Shown here in pieces: positions 16,279 through 25,388 of a stretch of 64,000 nucleotides of DNA. The stretch is from Dethiosulfovibrio salsuginis (GTDB lineage: Bacteria > Synergistota > Synergistia > Synergistales > Dethiosulfovibrionaceae), in NCBI RefSeq assembly GCF_900177735.1, contig NZ_FXBB01000006.1:1-64000 (forward strand). Reading direction: 5' to 3'. Below the pieces are notes generated by a model that searched no databases, was not told the DNA's origin, and saw nothing but the letters and a program-made list of their open reading frames with translations. Position numbers and translations under genes: made by a program. Every line of letters begins with the position of its first letter. Within the stretch, counting starts at the first letter, position 1.

Positions 16279-16313
16279 CTGGAGAACCCTCTATATGGGG
16301 GTTCTCCAGTTTT
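16279..16313 (+). terminator. Terminator after the SprA/small membrane protein genes
   Basis: An 11 bp stem (16279-16289 and 16299-16309) is followed by TTTT, between the small membrane gene and nrdD. A TATAAT at 16338-16343 just after it may serve nrdD. Confidence 0.75.
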
Positions 16314-16396
16314 ATTCTGTACCCCCCAATACTCTGGTATAATTGCCCTTCCTCTTCCACTTGTAGAGGGGAAAAACAAGAAAAGGACGTGACGCT

Positions 16397-18439
16397 ATGG
16401 TCAGATACATTCGGAAAAGAGACGGTCGGGAAGTCCCCTTCGAGAGGGACAGGATAAAAAAAGCCGTCATGAAAGCCGCTGTGGCGGTAGACAGAGACGA
16501 CAGCTCCATAGGGGAGGCCGTCACCCGTCAGGCCGAATCGTATCTAGACATCTTTTTCGCGAGGGATGGATCTCCTTCAGTCGAACAGGTTCAAGATCTG
16601 GTGGAAAAGATCCTGATAGAAAAGGGGCAGGCTGACATAGCCAAGGCCTATATCCTTTACAGGCAGCAACACGCTAGGCTGAGGGACACGAAGCAGCTAC
16701 TAGCGGGAGCGGTGGAGATGGTCGGCAACTACCTTAAAAAACTGGACTGGAAGGTCAACGAAAACAGCAATATGAGCTATTCCCTCCAGGGGCTGAACAA
16801 CTACATAGCGTCGGAGGTCACCGCTCAATACTGGCTTAACGAGATATATCCTCCCTCCATAAGGGAGAGTCACGTATCCGGCGACCTTCACGTCCACGAC
16901 CTGAACAATCTGTCGGTGTACTGTTGCGGTTGGGACCTTCAGGATCTGCTCCTGAACGGCTTTACAGGGGTCAGCACGAAAATAGGCAGCAAAGCACCTA
17001 AGCACTTCAGAAGCGCTCTAGGCCAGATAGTCAACTTCTTCTACACCTTACAGGGAGAGGCCGCAGGAGCTCAGGCTTTCTCCAACTTCGACACCTATTT
17101 AGCTCCTTTTGTGGCTGCCGACGGTCTGAACTACGAGGAGGTCCGCCAGGCGATCCAGGAGTTTGTGTTCAATCTCAATGTCCCTACAAGAGTGGGGTTT
17201 CAGACGCCTTTTACCAATATAACCATGGACCTGACCCCTCCTAAGGCACTGGCGGGGCTTCCTGCCATAATAGGAGGCAGTTTTACCGAAAAAAACCTAG
17301 GAAACTTCCAGCGGGAGATGGACATGATAAACAGGGCGTTCGCCGAGGTCATGCTGGAGGGCGACGCCAGAGGAAAGGTCTTTACCTTCCCTATACCGAC
17401 GTACAACGTCACCAGCGATTTCGACTGGGAGAACCCTAAGCTGACGCCTATATGGGAGATGACCGCTAAATACGGCATTCCATACTTCTCCAACTTTATA
17501 AACTCCGACATGAGTCCCGACGACGCTAGGTCTATGTGTTGCAGACTCAGGCTGGACAACAGAGAGCTTAAAAAAAGGGGCGGGGGCCTTTTTGGATCTA
17601 ATCCGATGACCGGTTCGATCGGTGTAGTCACCTTGAACATGGCACGAATAGGCTTTTTAGCGGAGAACAGGGACGACTTTTTGAGACGGACCTTCGCTCT
17701 GATGGACCTGGCGAAAGAGAGCCTGGAGGTCAAGAGAAAGATACTGGAGAAACTCACCGACGCAAATCTCTACCCTTACTCGAAGTTTTACCTGAGATCC
17801 ATAAAACAGGAATCGGGCAGGTACTGGAACAACCACTTCAACACTATCGGACTAAACGGTATGAACGAAGCTATGGTCAACTTTATGGGCAAAGATCTCA
17901 CCGATCCTGAGGCTATCTCTATGGCTAAACACGTAATGGAGGCGATGAAAGCCAGGATGGCGGACTATCAGGAAGAGGGAGAGATGCTTTACAACCTGGA
18001 GGCAACCCCAGCGGAGGGGGTAACCTATCGCTTCGCCAGGGCGGATAAGGACCTTTTCGGAGATCGGATACACTGCGCGAACCAAAAGGCGGTTATCGAG
18101 GGAGCAGAGCCCTATTACACCAACTCATCACAGCTTCCCGTAAACGCTACAGACGATATATTCGACGCACTGGACCTTCAGGAACCGCTGCAGACGATAT
18201 ACACAGGAGGGACGGTTTTCCACGGATTTCTCGGCGAACGGATGGTCGACGGTGAAAGCACGAAAAGACTGGTAAAAAAGATCGCTGAAAACTATCGACT
18301 ACCTTACTTCACCGTTACCCCTACCTTCAGCGTCTGTCCTATCCACGGCTACATATCCGGCGAGCACCATTTCTGTCCTATATGCGACTCAGAGCGGGAG
18401 CTGGAGAGAGCTAGGCAGGAGGAAGTGACCTTGTCGTGA
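16397..18439 (+). CDS. nrdD: Class III ribonucleotide reductase NrdD lacking its glycyl-radical tail
   Basis: This oxygen-sensitive ribonucleoside-triphosphate reductase (680 residues) makes deoxynucleotides anaerobically. An ATP-cone (about 1-90, VRYIRKRDGREVPFERDRIK) controls activity; the catalytic barrel follows, with GDLHVHDLNN near 160, SMCCRLRLDN near 377 and NHFNTIGLNGMNEA near 475. The zinc site is C647, H650, C660, C663. The chain then ends after a charged tail, where relatives continue with the RVVGYL glycyl-radical segment. That segment is encoded separately at 19146-19301, so the enzyme must be completed in trans. The stop overlaps the nrdG start by four bases. Confidence 0.9.
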   Translation: MVRYIRKRDGREVPFERDRIKKAVMKAAVAVDRDDSSIGEAVTRQAESYLDIFFARDGSPSVEQVQDLVEKILIEKGQADIAKAYILYRQQHARLRDTKQLLAGAVEMVGNYLKKLDWKVNENSNMSYSLQGLNNYIASEVTAQYWLNEIYPPSIRESHVSGDLHVHDLNNLSVYCCGWDLQDLLLNGFTGVSTKIGSKAPKHFRSALGQIVNFFYTLQGEAAGAQAFSNFDTYLAPFVAADGLNYEEVRQAIQEFVFNLNVPTRVGFQTPFTNITMDLTPPKALAGLPAIIGGSFTEKNLGNFQREMDMINRAFAEVMLEGDARGKVFTFPIPTYNVTSDFDWENPKLTPIWEMTAKYGIPYFSNFINSDMSPDDARSMCCRLRLDNRELKKRGGGLFGSNPMTGSIGVVTLNMARIGFLAENRDDFLRRTFALMDLAKESLEVKRKILEKLTDANLYPYSKFYLRSIKQESGRYWNNHFNTIGLNGMNEAMVNFMGKDLTDPEAISMAKHVMEAMKARMADYQEEGEMLYNLEATPAEGVTYRFARADKDLFGDRIHCANQKAVIEGAEPYYTNSSQLPVNATDDIFDALDLQEPLQTIYTGGTVFHGFLGERMVDGESTKRLVKKIAENYRLPYFTVTPTFSVCPIHGYISGEHHFCPICDSERELERARQEEVTLS

Positions 18440-19122
18440 GAATAGGGGGTATCGTAAAGACGACCCTTATAGACTACCCTGGGAAGCTGGCCTCTATGGT
18501 TTTCACCGCAGGCTGCAACTTTAGGTGTCCCTGGTGCCACAACGGAGGCCTTGTAACCGACGAGCCGGTAATAGACCAAGATGAGGTGATGGCCTTCATC
18601 CTCTCCAGAAAACACCTGATAGACGGAGTGGTAGTGTCAGGGGGAGAACCTACCCTACAGGGAGACCTAGAGGATTTCTTAAAATCGATAAAAGAACTAG
18701 GCCTTCTGGTTAAACTGGACACCAACGGAAGCCTCCCGGATCGCCTGGAAAAACTTCTCGAAAAGGACCTTCTCGACTACGTAGCCATGGACGTCAAAGC
18801 CCCCCTCGAGGACTACCCTAAGGTGGCAGGTGCGGAGGGATACGAAAGGGAAATAAGACGGTCTATAAGTTTAATAATGGATTCAGCTCCGGACTACGAG
18901 TTCAGGACCACCTTTGTCCCGGGGCTTCACGATTCGACTTCCGCCCGAGGGATAGGACAGCTCGTTCAAGGGGCTAAGATACACTACCTGCAATACTTCA
19001 GACCGATAGGGAACTTACTTTCGGAGGAATACAGACACTCAAGGGCTCTCACCGAAGGAGAGCTAAAGGGATACGCCGGTATAATAGCTCCCTACGTGGA
19101 GGAAGTTAAGTGCAGAATCTGA
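18436..19122 (+). CDS. nrdG: Anaerobic RNR activating enzyme NrdG (radical SAM)
   Basis: The 228-residue radical SAM enzyme cleaves S-adenosylmethionine to place a glycyl radical on NrdD. The [4Fe-4S]-binding CNFRCPWC motif (C27, C31, C34) is near the N-terminus, followed by VVSGGEPTLQ (about 72-81). It starts with GTG in a GTGA overlap with nrdD. It is of the longer NrdG/PflA-like type (TIGR02495-like). The gene for its actual glycyl substrate segment follows directly downstream. Confidence 0.9.
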   Translation: MRIGGIVKTTLIDYPGKLASMVFTAGCNFRCPWCHNGGLVTDEPVIDQDEVMAFILSRKHLIDGVVVSGGEPTLQGDLEDFLKSIKELGLLVKLDTNGSLPDRLEKLLEKDLLDYVAMDVKAPLEDYPKVAGAEGYEREIRRSISLIMDSAPDYEFRTTFVPGLHDSTSARGIGQLVQGAKIHYLQYFRPIGNLLSEEYRHSRALTEGELKGYAGIIAPYVEEVKCRI

Positions 19123-19145
19123 CAAAAACAGAGAGGATGAGCGTA

Positions 19146-19301
19146 ATGAAGGAAGACAACAGAACTAGATGTGAGGTATATTCGAGGGTCGTCGGTTTTC
19201 TCTCCCCTGTATCCCAGTGGAACAAAGGCAAAAAAGAGGAGTTTTCCGATAGGCTTACTTTCGACAGGTCTACAGGACAAGAAACCGTAAAAAAAGCCTG
19301 A
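19146..19301 (+). CDS. Stand-alone glycyl-radical domain of the class III RNR
   Basis: This 51-residue protein corresponds to the missing C-terminus of NrdD: EVYSRVVGFLSPVSQWNKG carries the RVVGF signature, with Gly18 as the radical site, followed by the usual KKEEFSDRLTFD tail. In ordinary NrdD this is the last part of one polypeptide. The ATG at 19146 has GAGAGG nine bases upstream; an ATG at 19137 and a GTG at 19110 (overlapping nrdG) are alternatives. It must dock onto NrdD for catalysis, much as GrcA/YfiD supplies a spare glycyl domain to pyruvate formate-lyase. Confidence 0.85.
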   Translation: MKEDNRTRCEVYSRVVGFLSPVSQWNKGKKEEFSDRLTFDRSTGQETVKKA

Positions 19302-19309
19302 GAGGCACC

Positions 19310-20533
19310 ATGACCGGGAGGCTAAGGATCCTTCAGGTGTTATCGCAGCGTCCCGAGAGCACAGGGAGTGGATTATACGTCCGCTCCCTGATAGAGGAGG
19401 GAACAAAAGCCGGCCACCATATGTACCTAGTGGCCGCCGAATCCCTAAACCATCGGCTAACAGATCCTCCTGTCCCAAAATCGAAGTCCACCATAGTGGA
19501 GTTTGGATCCGATCGAATCCCGTTTGAGATCCCCGGAATGAGCGACGTCATGCCCTACTCTCACACCAGATTCAGGGATCTGACCGACGAACAGCTCACA
19601 GCCTACAGGCAGGCCTTTTCCGACGCCCTTATAAAATCGGTCGATCTCTTTAAACCCCACATTATCCACTGCCATCATCTATGGATACTCACGTCGCTTA
19701 CCGCAAAGACCTTCCCTTCAATCCCTGTCGTTGCCACCTGCCACGGCTCGGACCTGAGACAGATACGGTCTCTCCCTAGGCTTCGACCTTACGTATCGGA
19801 AGGGTGTAGCTCTCTCGACGGGATAATGGCCCTTACGGACGCCCAACGGCGTGAAATATCCTCCTTAATACCTTTGGATCTGGATAAAATAACCGTCACA
19901 GGAGGGGGGTACAGAAAGGATCTGTTCTTCCCAGGGGATACCCCTCCACCGCCTCCTATCAGGATAGTCTGCGCTGGGAAAATATCCTCCGCTAAAGGCA
20001 TTCCATGGCTTGTCGAGGCCCTTAAGACCATAAACCTGCCCTGGGAGCTTCACGTAGCAGGTTCAGGAGAAGGGGAAGACGGAGCGAAATGCACCGAGTT
20101 ACTGAGATCCCTAGGCAGCAACGTCGTCCTCTACGGAAACATTACCCCTGCTAAGGTAGGGGAGATAATGAGGACCTGTCATCTTTTCGCCCTGCCCTCA
20201 CTCCACGAGGGGCTTCCTCTGGTCCTACTGGAGGCTCTGGCATCGGGATGTAGGGTGGTAGCCACCGAGTTACCTGGGGTCAAGGAAGTCATAAAAAACC
20301 TGAATCGGGACTACTGGTCCACCGTAGCGGTCCCGATGACGGAAAACGGCGAAAGACCTTTAAAAAGGGAGGAGCCCTCCTTTAAAGAAGGGCTCCGAAA
20401 GTCTCTGATAGAACAGATGGAGAGGGTCAGCGAAGGCAATCTGCCTGTCGACCTATCGATAAGCGAATTTGAATGGTCCTCGGTATTTAAGAGGACGGAA
20501 AAGGCATACGAGCAGGCCCTATCGGAGATCTAG
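19310..20533 (+). CDS. Glycosyltransferase family 4
   Basis: The 407-residue GT-B glycosyltransferase has the N-terminal acceptor half (LRILQVLSQRPESTGSGLYV, glycine-rich first loop) and donor half with KISSAKGIPWLVEAL (about 225), ALPSLHEGLPLVLLEALASG (about 300; the paired glutamates hold the sugar nucleotide) and TELPGVKEVI. It retains stereochemistry as a GT4 member and most likely adds a sugar to lipid or surface glycan. The acceptor is unknown. It starts nine bases after the glycyl-radical gene and may ride on the nrd transcript. Confidence 0.8.
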   Translation: MTGRLRILQVLSQRPESTGSGLYVRSLIEEGTKAGHHMYLVAAESLNHRLTDPPVPKSKSTIVEFGSDRIPFEIPGMSDVMPYSHTRFRDLTDEQLTAYRQAFSDALIKSVDLFKPHIIHCHHLWILTSLTAKTFPSIPVVATCHGSDLRQIRSLPRLRPYVSEGCSSLDGIMALTDAQRREISSLIPLDLDKITVTGGGYRKDLFFPGDTPPPPPIRIVCAGKISSAKGIPWLVEALKTINLPWELHVAGSGEGEDGAKCTELLRSLGSNVVLYGNITPAKVGEIMRTCHLFALPSLHEGLPLVLLEALASGCRVVATELPGVKEVIKNLNRDYWSTVAVPMTENGERPLKREEPSFKEGLRKSLIEQMERVSEGNLPVDLSISEFEWSSVFKRTEKAYEQALSEI

Positions 20534-21439
20534 CTCCCCTTGAGATCCAAACCTAGGCTGACCGGTGATATCCTGCATCAAGGAAGCGCTTCTCACAGAG
20601 TAATCGGACCAGCAGTTATTGAACATCAAAAAGAGCCTGTCCACCTTTTTGGCGAGACCTAGGACAGGCTCTTTCCATTCCTCCAGCTCTTTTCTGGAAT
20701 ATAAGTACCTGAACTTCTCTCCGACATAGCTTCCTCTATCCCATGCCTCTTTGTTTCTACCGTGAAATCGAACGACGCTTCCCCAGGACGCAGTAGGCTC
20801 TACTACAGCAGGAACGGTCCAAGGCAGCGATGGCTCGTCGACGGCCACGTAGGCTATATTGTGACCTCTGAGCCTTTCAAAAAAAACATCTCTGTTCCCT
20901 TTATCCAACCAGGTAGAGTTTCTTACCTCAAAGGCTATCTTAAAGGGCCTTGCCTCCTCTACAACCCGATCCAGATAGACCATCATACGGTCGGAAAAAG
21001 ACGCCCAGGGAGGGAGTTGGAACAGCACGTAACCTAGCTTTCCTACTTTATGTAGCGGCATTATAGACTCAGAAAACTGATGCCATAGCTCAAGCCTGAT
21101 GGACCTCGGTATTTTCTTGAAATCTATCCTCTTTTCCTCACAGAGGCCTATCTCATCCCTTACCCACCTCGGGAGGGAGGTCCACTGCACCGAGTGAAAG
21201 GTGAACAGACCATAGGCTTTAACGTTAAAGATAAAACCAGGAGAAGTCCAGGAGGCCCATCGGTAGACGTCGGTTATATCTGGAATGGCGTAAAAAGTGC
21301 TGTCAACCTCCACAGTGTCGAAACAAGAAGAGTAATGGCCAAGGCGAGATTCCCCGTCTTTGGCGGAAGGGGGATACCATCCACTGGATAGAAGCTGACG
21401 GTCCGCCCAGGAGCATGTGCCTATTCTGACGTTAATCAC
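20519..21439 (-). CDS. DUF72 (YecE-like) family protein
   Basis: The 306-residue protein has the DUF72 TIM-barrel pattern: RIGTCSWAD at the start, YSSCFDTVEVDSTFYAIPD (about 35-53), GFIFNVKAYG (about 72), LGYVLFQLPPWASFS (about 135), FEVRNSTWL (about 172) and VVRFHGRNKEAWDRG (about 220), then LFLMFNNCWSDYSVRSA. The biochemical role of the family is not established. It overlaps the convergent glycosyltransferase by 15 bases and lies 12 bases downstream of the next gene, with which it is probably cotranscribed. Confidence 0.85.
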   Translation of the reverse strand: MINVRIGTCSWADRQLLSSGWYPPSAKDGESRLGHYSSCFDTVEVDSTFYAIPDITDVYRWASWTSPGFIFNVKAYGLFTFHSVQWTSLPRWVRDEIGLCEEKRIDFKKIPRSIRLELWHQFSESIMPLHKVGKLGYVLFQLPPWASFSDRMMVYLDRVVEEARPFKIAFEVRNSTWLDKGNRDVFFERLRGHNIAYVAVDEPSLPWTVPAVVEPTASWGSVVRFHGRNKEAWDRGSYVGEKFRYLYSRKELEEWKEPVLGLAKKVDRLFLMFNNCWSDYSVRSASLMQDITGQPRFGSQGELDLR

Positions 21440-21451
21440 AGATGCCTCAGC

Positions 21452-22615
21452 TCACCGATGGCCCATTAAAGCAGGTTCGACAAGGCGCTTTACCCTGTCG
21501 CACCACCTGTTGGCTCTCCAGGCCTTTATCAGACTCACCACGGTATAAAGCTCATCGGGAGCGCTCCCACAGGCGTCGGCCCTTAGTGCTTTATTGTAAT
21601 CGGACTCATCCATAGCAAAAACCATCTCCCCGTCGTGCATGGAGGTCCTGCCGTTACCTTTGCATCCAAGAGCTACCTTTCCCTGACCGTCTTCGTAGAA
21701 AGTGACGACGTAAGAGATATCCCCGATTTGACCGGCGGAAAGATCGAAACGCCTTTTTCTAGCAAAGCCTTCGGACTTCAGGAGCCCGTCGGAATCGTGG
21801 TGATCCCTGTACGAAAGGGATCCCAGATAGTGCCAATGCCTCACCAGCGAGACCATAAAGGAGGATAACTTTGAAGCGTCCACCTTTGCCTGGCCGTCCA
21901 GGTCTTCCGCTATATTTGCGAGACGCCTTTTCCTAAGAGCCTCCCACAGAGAGTCGGCAAAGTCTATTCCATCGCTTCCGACCATGGAAAAACCCAATAT
22001 AGTCCCTACCGAAGCTATCTGGAAAGGCATATACCATCGCCCAGGATCGACGGATACCAGTTTAGTTACTATGCCAGCACCTCGTATGTCCCTTATATCT
22101 CCCCCTCTAGGGACCTCGACAAACCTCTCCTCGCCGTTCCTCTCAAAAAAAGAATCCTCCTGATCCGATATGTCGAAACAGGGAAGAAAGACCCCATCGT
22201 CCTTACCCTCGGATAGATCGGTGATCCAAAGGGATTTTCTCTTCGATTCTGGAAGAAGGGCAAAATCCTTTTTATCCATGACAATCCTGGGCTCCATGGC
22301 CATATCCTGTAAGACCACCGTCGTCTTAAGACAAAGAGACCTGAACGAAAGATCGCGGGAAAGCTCCCTTATCAGATCTCTGACCGAATCCTCTAGTACA
22401 TCCATAGAGTATTCCGCCGTCTGGCCTCTTTTATGTTTCATCTTCAGGACCCTGGCACCATCCTCAAGCCATGAAAAACGGACTGGCTTCATCCTTTCCT
22501 TGGCTTTGTTATATATGCCTAACCTAGGGGCACCTGAACCACGCCATATCTGTAAGGCCAGGACATCGTCAATTTCTTTGGAACATAAAATAGTCCCGTT
22601 TTCCCTCTGCTCCAT
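21452..22615 (-). CDS. Unrecognised 387-residue protein
   Basis: I do not recognise this family. The start is the ATG at 22615, nine bases after GAGGG. The protein is soluble and mixed alpha/beta with no signal peptide. Its middle contains aromatic-rich segments (SLVRHWHYLGSLSYRDHHDS near 265) and a C-terminal half with GKVALGCKGNGRTSMHDGEM (about 315-335) and a basic helix (SLIKAWRANRWCDRVKRLVE). It precedes the DUF72 gene on the same strand, 12 bases apart. A nucleic-acid role is possible but unsupported. Confidence 0.6.
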   Translation of the reverse strand: MEQRENGTILCSKEIDDVLALQIWRGSGAPRLGIYNKAKERMKPVRFSWLEDGARVLKMKHKRGQTAEYSMDVLEDSVRDLIRELSRDLSFRSLCLKTTVVLQDMAMEPRIVMDKKDFALLPESKRKSLWITDLSEGKDDGVFLPCFDISDQEDSFFERNGEERFVEVPRGGDIRDIRGAGIVTKLVSVDPGRWYMPFQIASVGTILGFSMVGSDGIDFADSLWEALRKRRLANIAEDLDGQAKVDASKLSSFMVSLVRHWHYLGSLSYRDHHDSDGLLKSEGFARKRRFDLSAGQIGDISYVVTFYEDGQGKVALGCKGNGRTSMHDGEMVFAMDESDYNKALRADACGSAPDELYTVVSLIKAWRANRWCDRVKRLVEPALMGHR

Positions 22616-22653
22616 AAACAAAAACCCTCTTTCCAGTCTTGTCTGTACACAGT

Positions 22654-23082
22654 CTATAATCTGGACACAGTAAAATTATTTTCCGAGAAAAGGGTTACCC
22701 CTCGATCCGACAAAGCGGAGGCAAAAAAACCTTGGCCCCTACGTAGAGAACCGGAAAAAGAGCCGTCGTAAACCCATGAAACTCCGCAGGAGGGGCTTTT
22801 CTCCTTGAGTAAAGCGACCTTCACGTCCAACATGTCAACCATATGGAGAGACTCCTTTACGCCTTTGTCGAAAAACCCAGTCATATCGAGGCCATTAAGG
22901 TTCACGACCTTATTCCCCTTTATCTCACAAGGTAGTCTAGGGGTGGGGAGGCCTCCAAGCTGCTCCGGGCAGAGGGGGACAGCTAGCCCCATTTTCATAA
23001 GCTCCACAGCTCCCTGAAAAAGACAGGAGCTTCCATCGTAGCGACAGTTAAGGCCTACCAGACAGGCACTGACTACTATCAT
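22654..23082 (-). CDS. DUF523 family protein
   Basis: The 142-residue DUF523 protein has the family cysteine motifs: VSACLVGLNCRYDGSS at the N-terminus, VPLCPEQLGGLPTPR (about 45-60) and KEKSPSCGVSWVYDG (about 95). The ATG at 23082 is preferred to one 27 bases upstream because GAAAGG lies about eleven bases before it and the family motif follows immediately. Conserved cysteines suggest a metal or cluster site; function is not known. Cytoplasmic, single gene. Confidence 0.85.
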   Translation of the reverse strand: MIVVSACLVGLNCRYDGSSCLFQGAVELMKMGLAVPLCPEQLGGLPTPRLPCEIKGNKVVNLNGLDMTGFFDKGVKESLHMVDMLDVKVALLKEKSPSCGVSWVYDGSFSGSLRRGQGFFASALSDRGVTLFSENNFTVSRL

Positions 23083-23224
23083 ACTCACATCAGCCTTTCG
23101 GACTATCATTATACATTGGGTCTAGATCTATATCCATTGATACTTGTGAATCAGACGCTATAGGTGTATCATCTCTCCCTTGGGTTACAGTCTGAACATA
23201 CGAAATATCATAGGAGTGGTATAT

Positions 23225-25087
23225 GTGCAAGCATCAGAGAAAATAAGAAACCTCGCCATAATAGCCCATATCGATCACGGCAAGACGACGTTGATCGATT
23301 CCATTTTTAAAGCGACCCAGGTCTTCAGGGAAAACGCAAAGGTAGAGGAAAGGGTTATGGACAGCGGCGAGATAGAGAGAGAACGGGGGATAACCATAAC
23401 CTCCAAGCATTGCACAGTCAACTGGAAGGATTATCTCATAAATATAGTGGATACGCCGGGACATGCGGACTTTTCTGGAGAGGTCGAACGAGTCCTATCC
23501 ATGGTGGACTCGGTTCTACTTCTAGTGGACGCAAACGAAGGACCGATGCCTCAGACTCGATACGTCCTTTCGAGGGCCTTAAACCTAGGCTTAAAGCCTA
23601 TAGTTATAGTAAACAAAGTGGACCGTCCTCGGGCTACTCCCGACGAAGCTCTGGACAAAACCATAGATCTCTTTATAGAACTAGGAGCCGATGAGTCTCA
23701 GTTAGAGTTCCCCGTGCTTTACGGATCAGGGCTCGACGGATGGCTGGTCAAAGAACTAGGCGACGCAAGAAGGGATATGGAACCCCTCTTTGAGACCATA
23801 GTTGAATACGTACAGCCTCCTGAAGTAGATGAAAATGCCCCTTTCAGGATGCAGGTAAGCACCTTAGCTTGGAACGATTACGTCGGCCAGATAGGTTGTG
23901 GCAAGATAATATCGGGGAAAATATCCAAAGGAGAACCTTTTGTCCAGACCAGAACGGCCTGGGAGGATTCCTCCGAAAAGACAAAAGAATGGAAGATTCT
24001 GACAAAATCCCAGGAAAAATCCGTACACCTTTGGGTAACCAAAGGACTGGATAAAGTCGAGACCGAGCAGGCCTGTGCAGGAGATATCATATGGATAGCA
24101 GGGCCTAAATCGATCGATATAGGGGATACCTTCTCATCCTCTCTAAGCCAGGAACCACCGTTTCCCCCTATAGAGATAGAGGAACCGACGGTCTCTATGT
24201 TCTTTTTAGTCAACAACGGCCCCTTCGCCGGGAAGAACGGGACTCCATTGACCTTACGACAGCTTAAGGCGAGGCTCGAGCGGGAGACCCATACCAACGT
24301 AGCCCTAAAAGTTGAGGACCTAGGAAGACCTGACGGGGTAAAGGTCTCCGGAAGAGGAGAGCTTCAGCTGGCTATCCTTATAGAGGAGATGATCCGAGAG
24401 GGCTCGGAGCTATGTGTATCCAGGCCAGAGGTAATAACGAAAAAAGACGACTCAGGCAAGACGTTGGAACCTATGGAACAGCTGGTAATAGAGGTACCTG
24501 AAGCATACCAGGGAACGGTAATAGAGAAACTGGCTCAGAGAAAAGCGGACCTCGTAGATATGTCCGTAATGGACACAGGAGTCGTCAAGATGAAGTTCGA
24601 TATCCCTACAAGAGGGCTGATAGGCTACAGAGGCGAATTTTTGACCGATACGAGAGGATTAGGAATCATGGCCTCTAGATTTGTGGGATACGGCCCCTGG
24701 AAAGGCGAGGTCTCATCCAGGAACAGGGGATCTATGGTAAGCATGGACACCGGACCGGCGACAGGGTATCAGCTCGACAACCTTCAGGAGAGAGGAACGC
24801 TGTTTATATCCCCTGGAATAGAGGTCTATAACGGCCAGATAGTGGGGGAGAACTCCAGACCTGGCGATATCCCCTGTAACCCCACTAAAAAGAAGCAAAC
24901 CAGCAACCACCGTTCCGCCACGAAAGACATGGGGATAAAACTGGACGTCCCAAGAAAGATGTCGTTGGACAAAGCACTTGAGTGGATTGCCGACGATGAG
25001 CTTGTAGAGGCAACCCCTAAAGAGATCAGGATAAGAAAAGCCATCCTCGACATGAACGAGAGGAAAAAAGCCACTAAAAGAGACTAA
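23225..25087 (+). CDS. typA: GTP-binding ribosome-associated protein TypA/BipA
   Basis: TypA/BipA is a translational GTPase needed for ribosome assembly and growth under stress. The product is 620 residues from the GTG at 23225 (AGGAG eight bases upstream); an upstream ATG would add 15 unusual residues. G motifs are seen: [10 protein letters not shown] (G1), GITI (G2), DTPGHADF (G3), NKVDRP (G4) and GSGLDGW (G5 region), followed by the EF-G-like domains and the TypA-specific C-terminal domain ([14 protein letters not shown]). The length is usual for the family. A terminator follows. Confidence 0.95.
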   Translation: MQASEKIRNLAIIAHIDHGKTTLIDSIFKATQVFRENAKVEERVMDSGEIERERGITITSKHCTVNWKDYLINIVDTPGHADFSGEVERVLSMVDSVLLLVDANEGPMPQTRYVLSRALNLGLKPIVIVNKVDRPRATPDEALDKTIDLFIELGADESQLEFPVLYGSGLDGWLVKELGDARRDMEPLFETIVEYVQPPEVDENAPFRMQVSTLAWNDYVGQIGCGKIISGKISKGEPFVQTRTAWEDSSEKTKEWKILTKSQEKSVHLWVTKGLDKVETEQACAGDIIWIAGPKSIDIGDTFSSSLSQEPPFPPIEIEEPTVSMFFLVNNGPFAGKNGTPLTLRQLKARLERETHTNVALKVEDLGRPDGVKVSGRGELQLAILIEEMIREGSELCVSRPEVITKKDDSGKTLEPMEQLVIEVPEAYQGTVIEKLAQRKADLVDMSVMDTGVVKMKFDIPTRGLIGYRGEFLTDTRGLGIMASRFVGYGPWKGEVSSRNRGSMVSMDTGPATGYQLDNLQERGTLFISPGIEVYNGQIVGENSRPGDIPCNPTKKKQTSNHRSATKDMGIKLDVPRKMSLDKALEWIADDELVEATPKEIRIRKAILDMNERKKATKRD

Positions 25088-25097
25088 AAGAGATCCT

Positions 25098-25128
25098 CGG
25101 AGGGGCTGCAAGTCAGTCCCTCCGTTTT
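25098..25128 (+). terminator. Terminator after typA
   Basis: A 7 bp GC-rich stem (25098-25104 and 25118-25124) is followed by TTTT. Confidence 0.7.
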
Positions 25129-25131
25129 CCC

Positions 25132-25386
25132 TCATCCCTTTAAGCCATCCCTAAGAGCGGATATAAGATCTCTAGCGGAAGTCCGATTCATCCTTATCCT
25201 GTGTTGCATCCTTCCCAAGTCGTCTTTGATAAAAAGTATGAGCTGTGCCTCTCCGTCCTCCTGTTTCCTTATGTCCACGTCGAAGATCAAATCAGGGGCA
25301 GCAGGATAACAGCTGTCATCATCGACGTTTATAGTCGATCTCGCTAAAAAGTCCAAGGCCGAGGCCTTGTGGGTCATAGATGTCAT
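25132..25386 (-). CDS. Small conserved-looking protein of unknown function
   Basis: The 84-residue product is read from the ATG at 25386, seven bases after GGGAGG; that ribosome site overlaps the end of the kinase gene, three bases upstream. It looks like a small alpha/beta domain: strands around LIFDVDIRKQEDGEAQLILFIKD and a C-terminal helix SARDLISALRDGL. No family was recognised. The tight coupling suggests it works with the histidine kinase, for example as a modulator. Confidence 0.6.
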   Translation of the reverse strand: MTSMTHKASALDFLARSTINVDDDSCYPAAPDLIFDVDIRKQEDGEAQLILFIKDDLGRMQHRIRMNRTSARDLISALRDGLKG

Positions 25387-25388
25387 TT

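Noticed and set aside
16257-16300. Possible NrdR boxes before nrdD (CCATATAGTGT and CTCTATATGGG)
   Set aside because: Each matches only half of the known NrdR consensus, the spacing (about 28) is not the usual three turns, and the second lies within a terminator loop.
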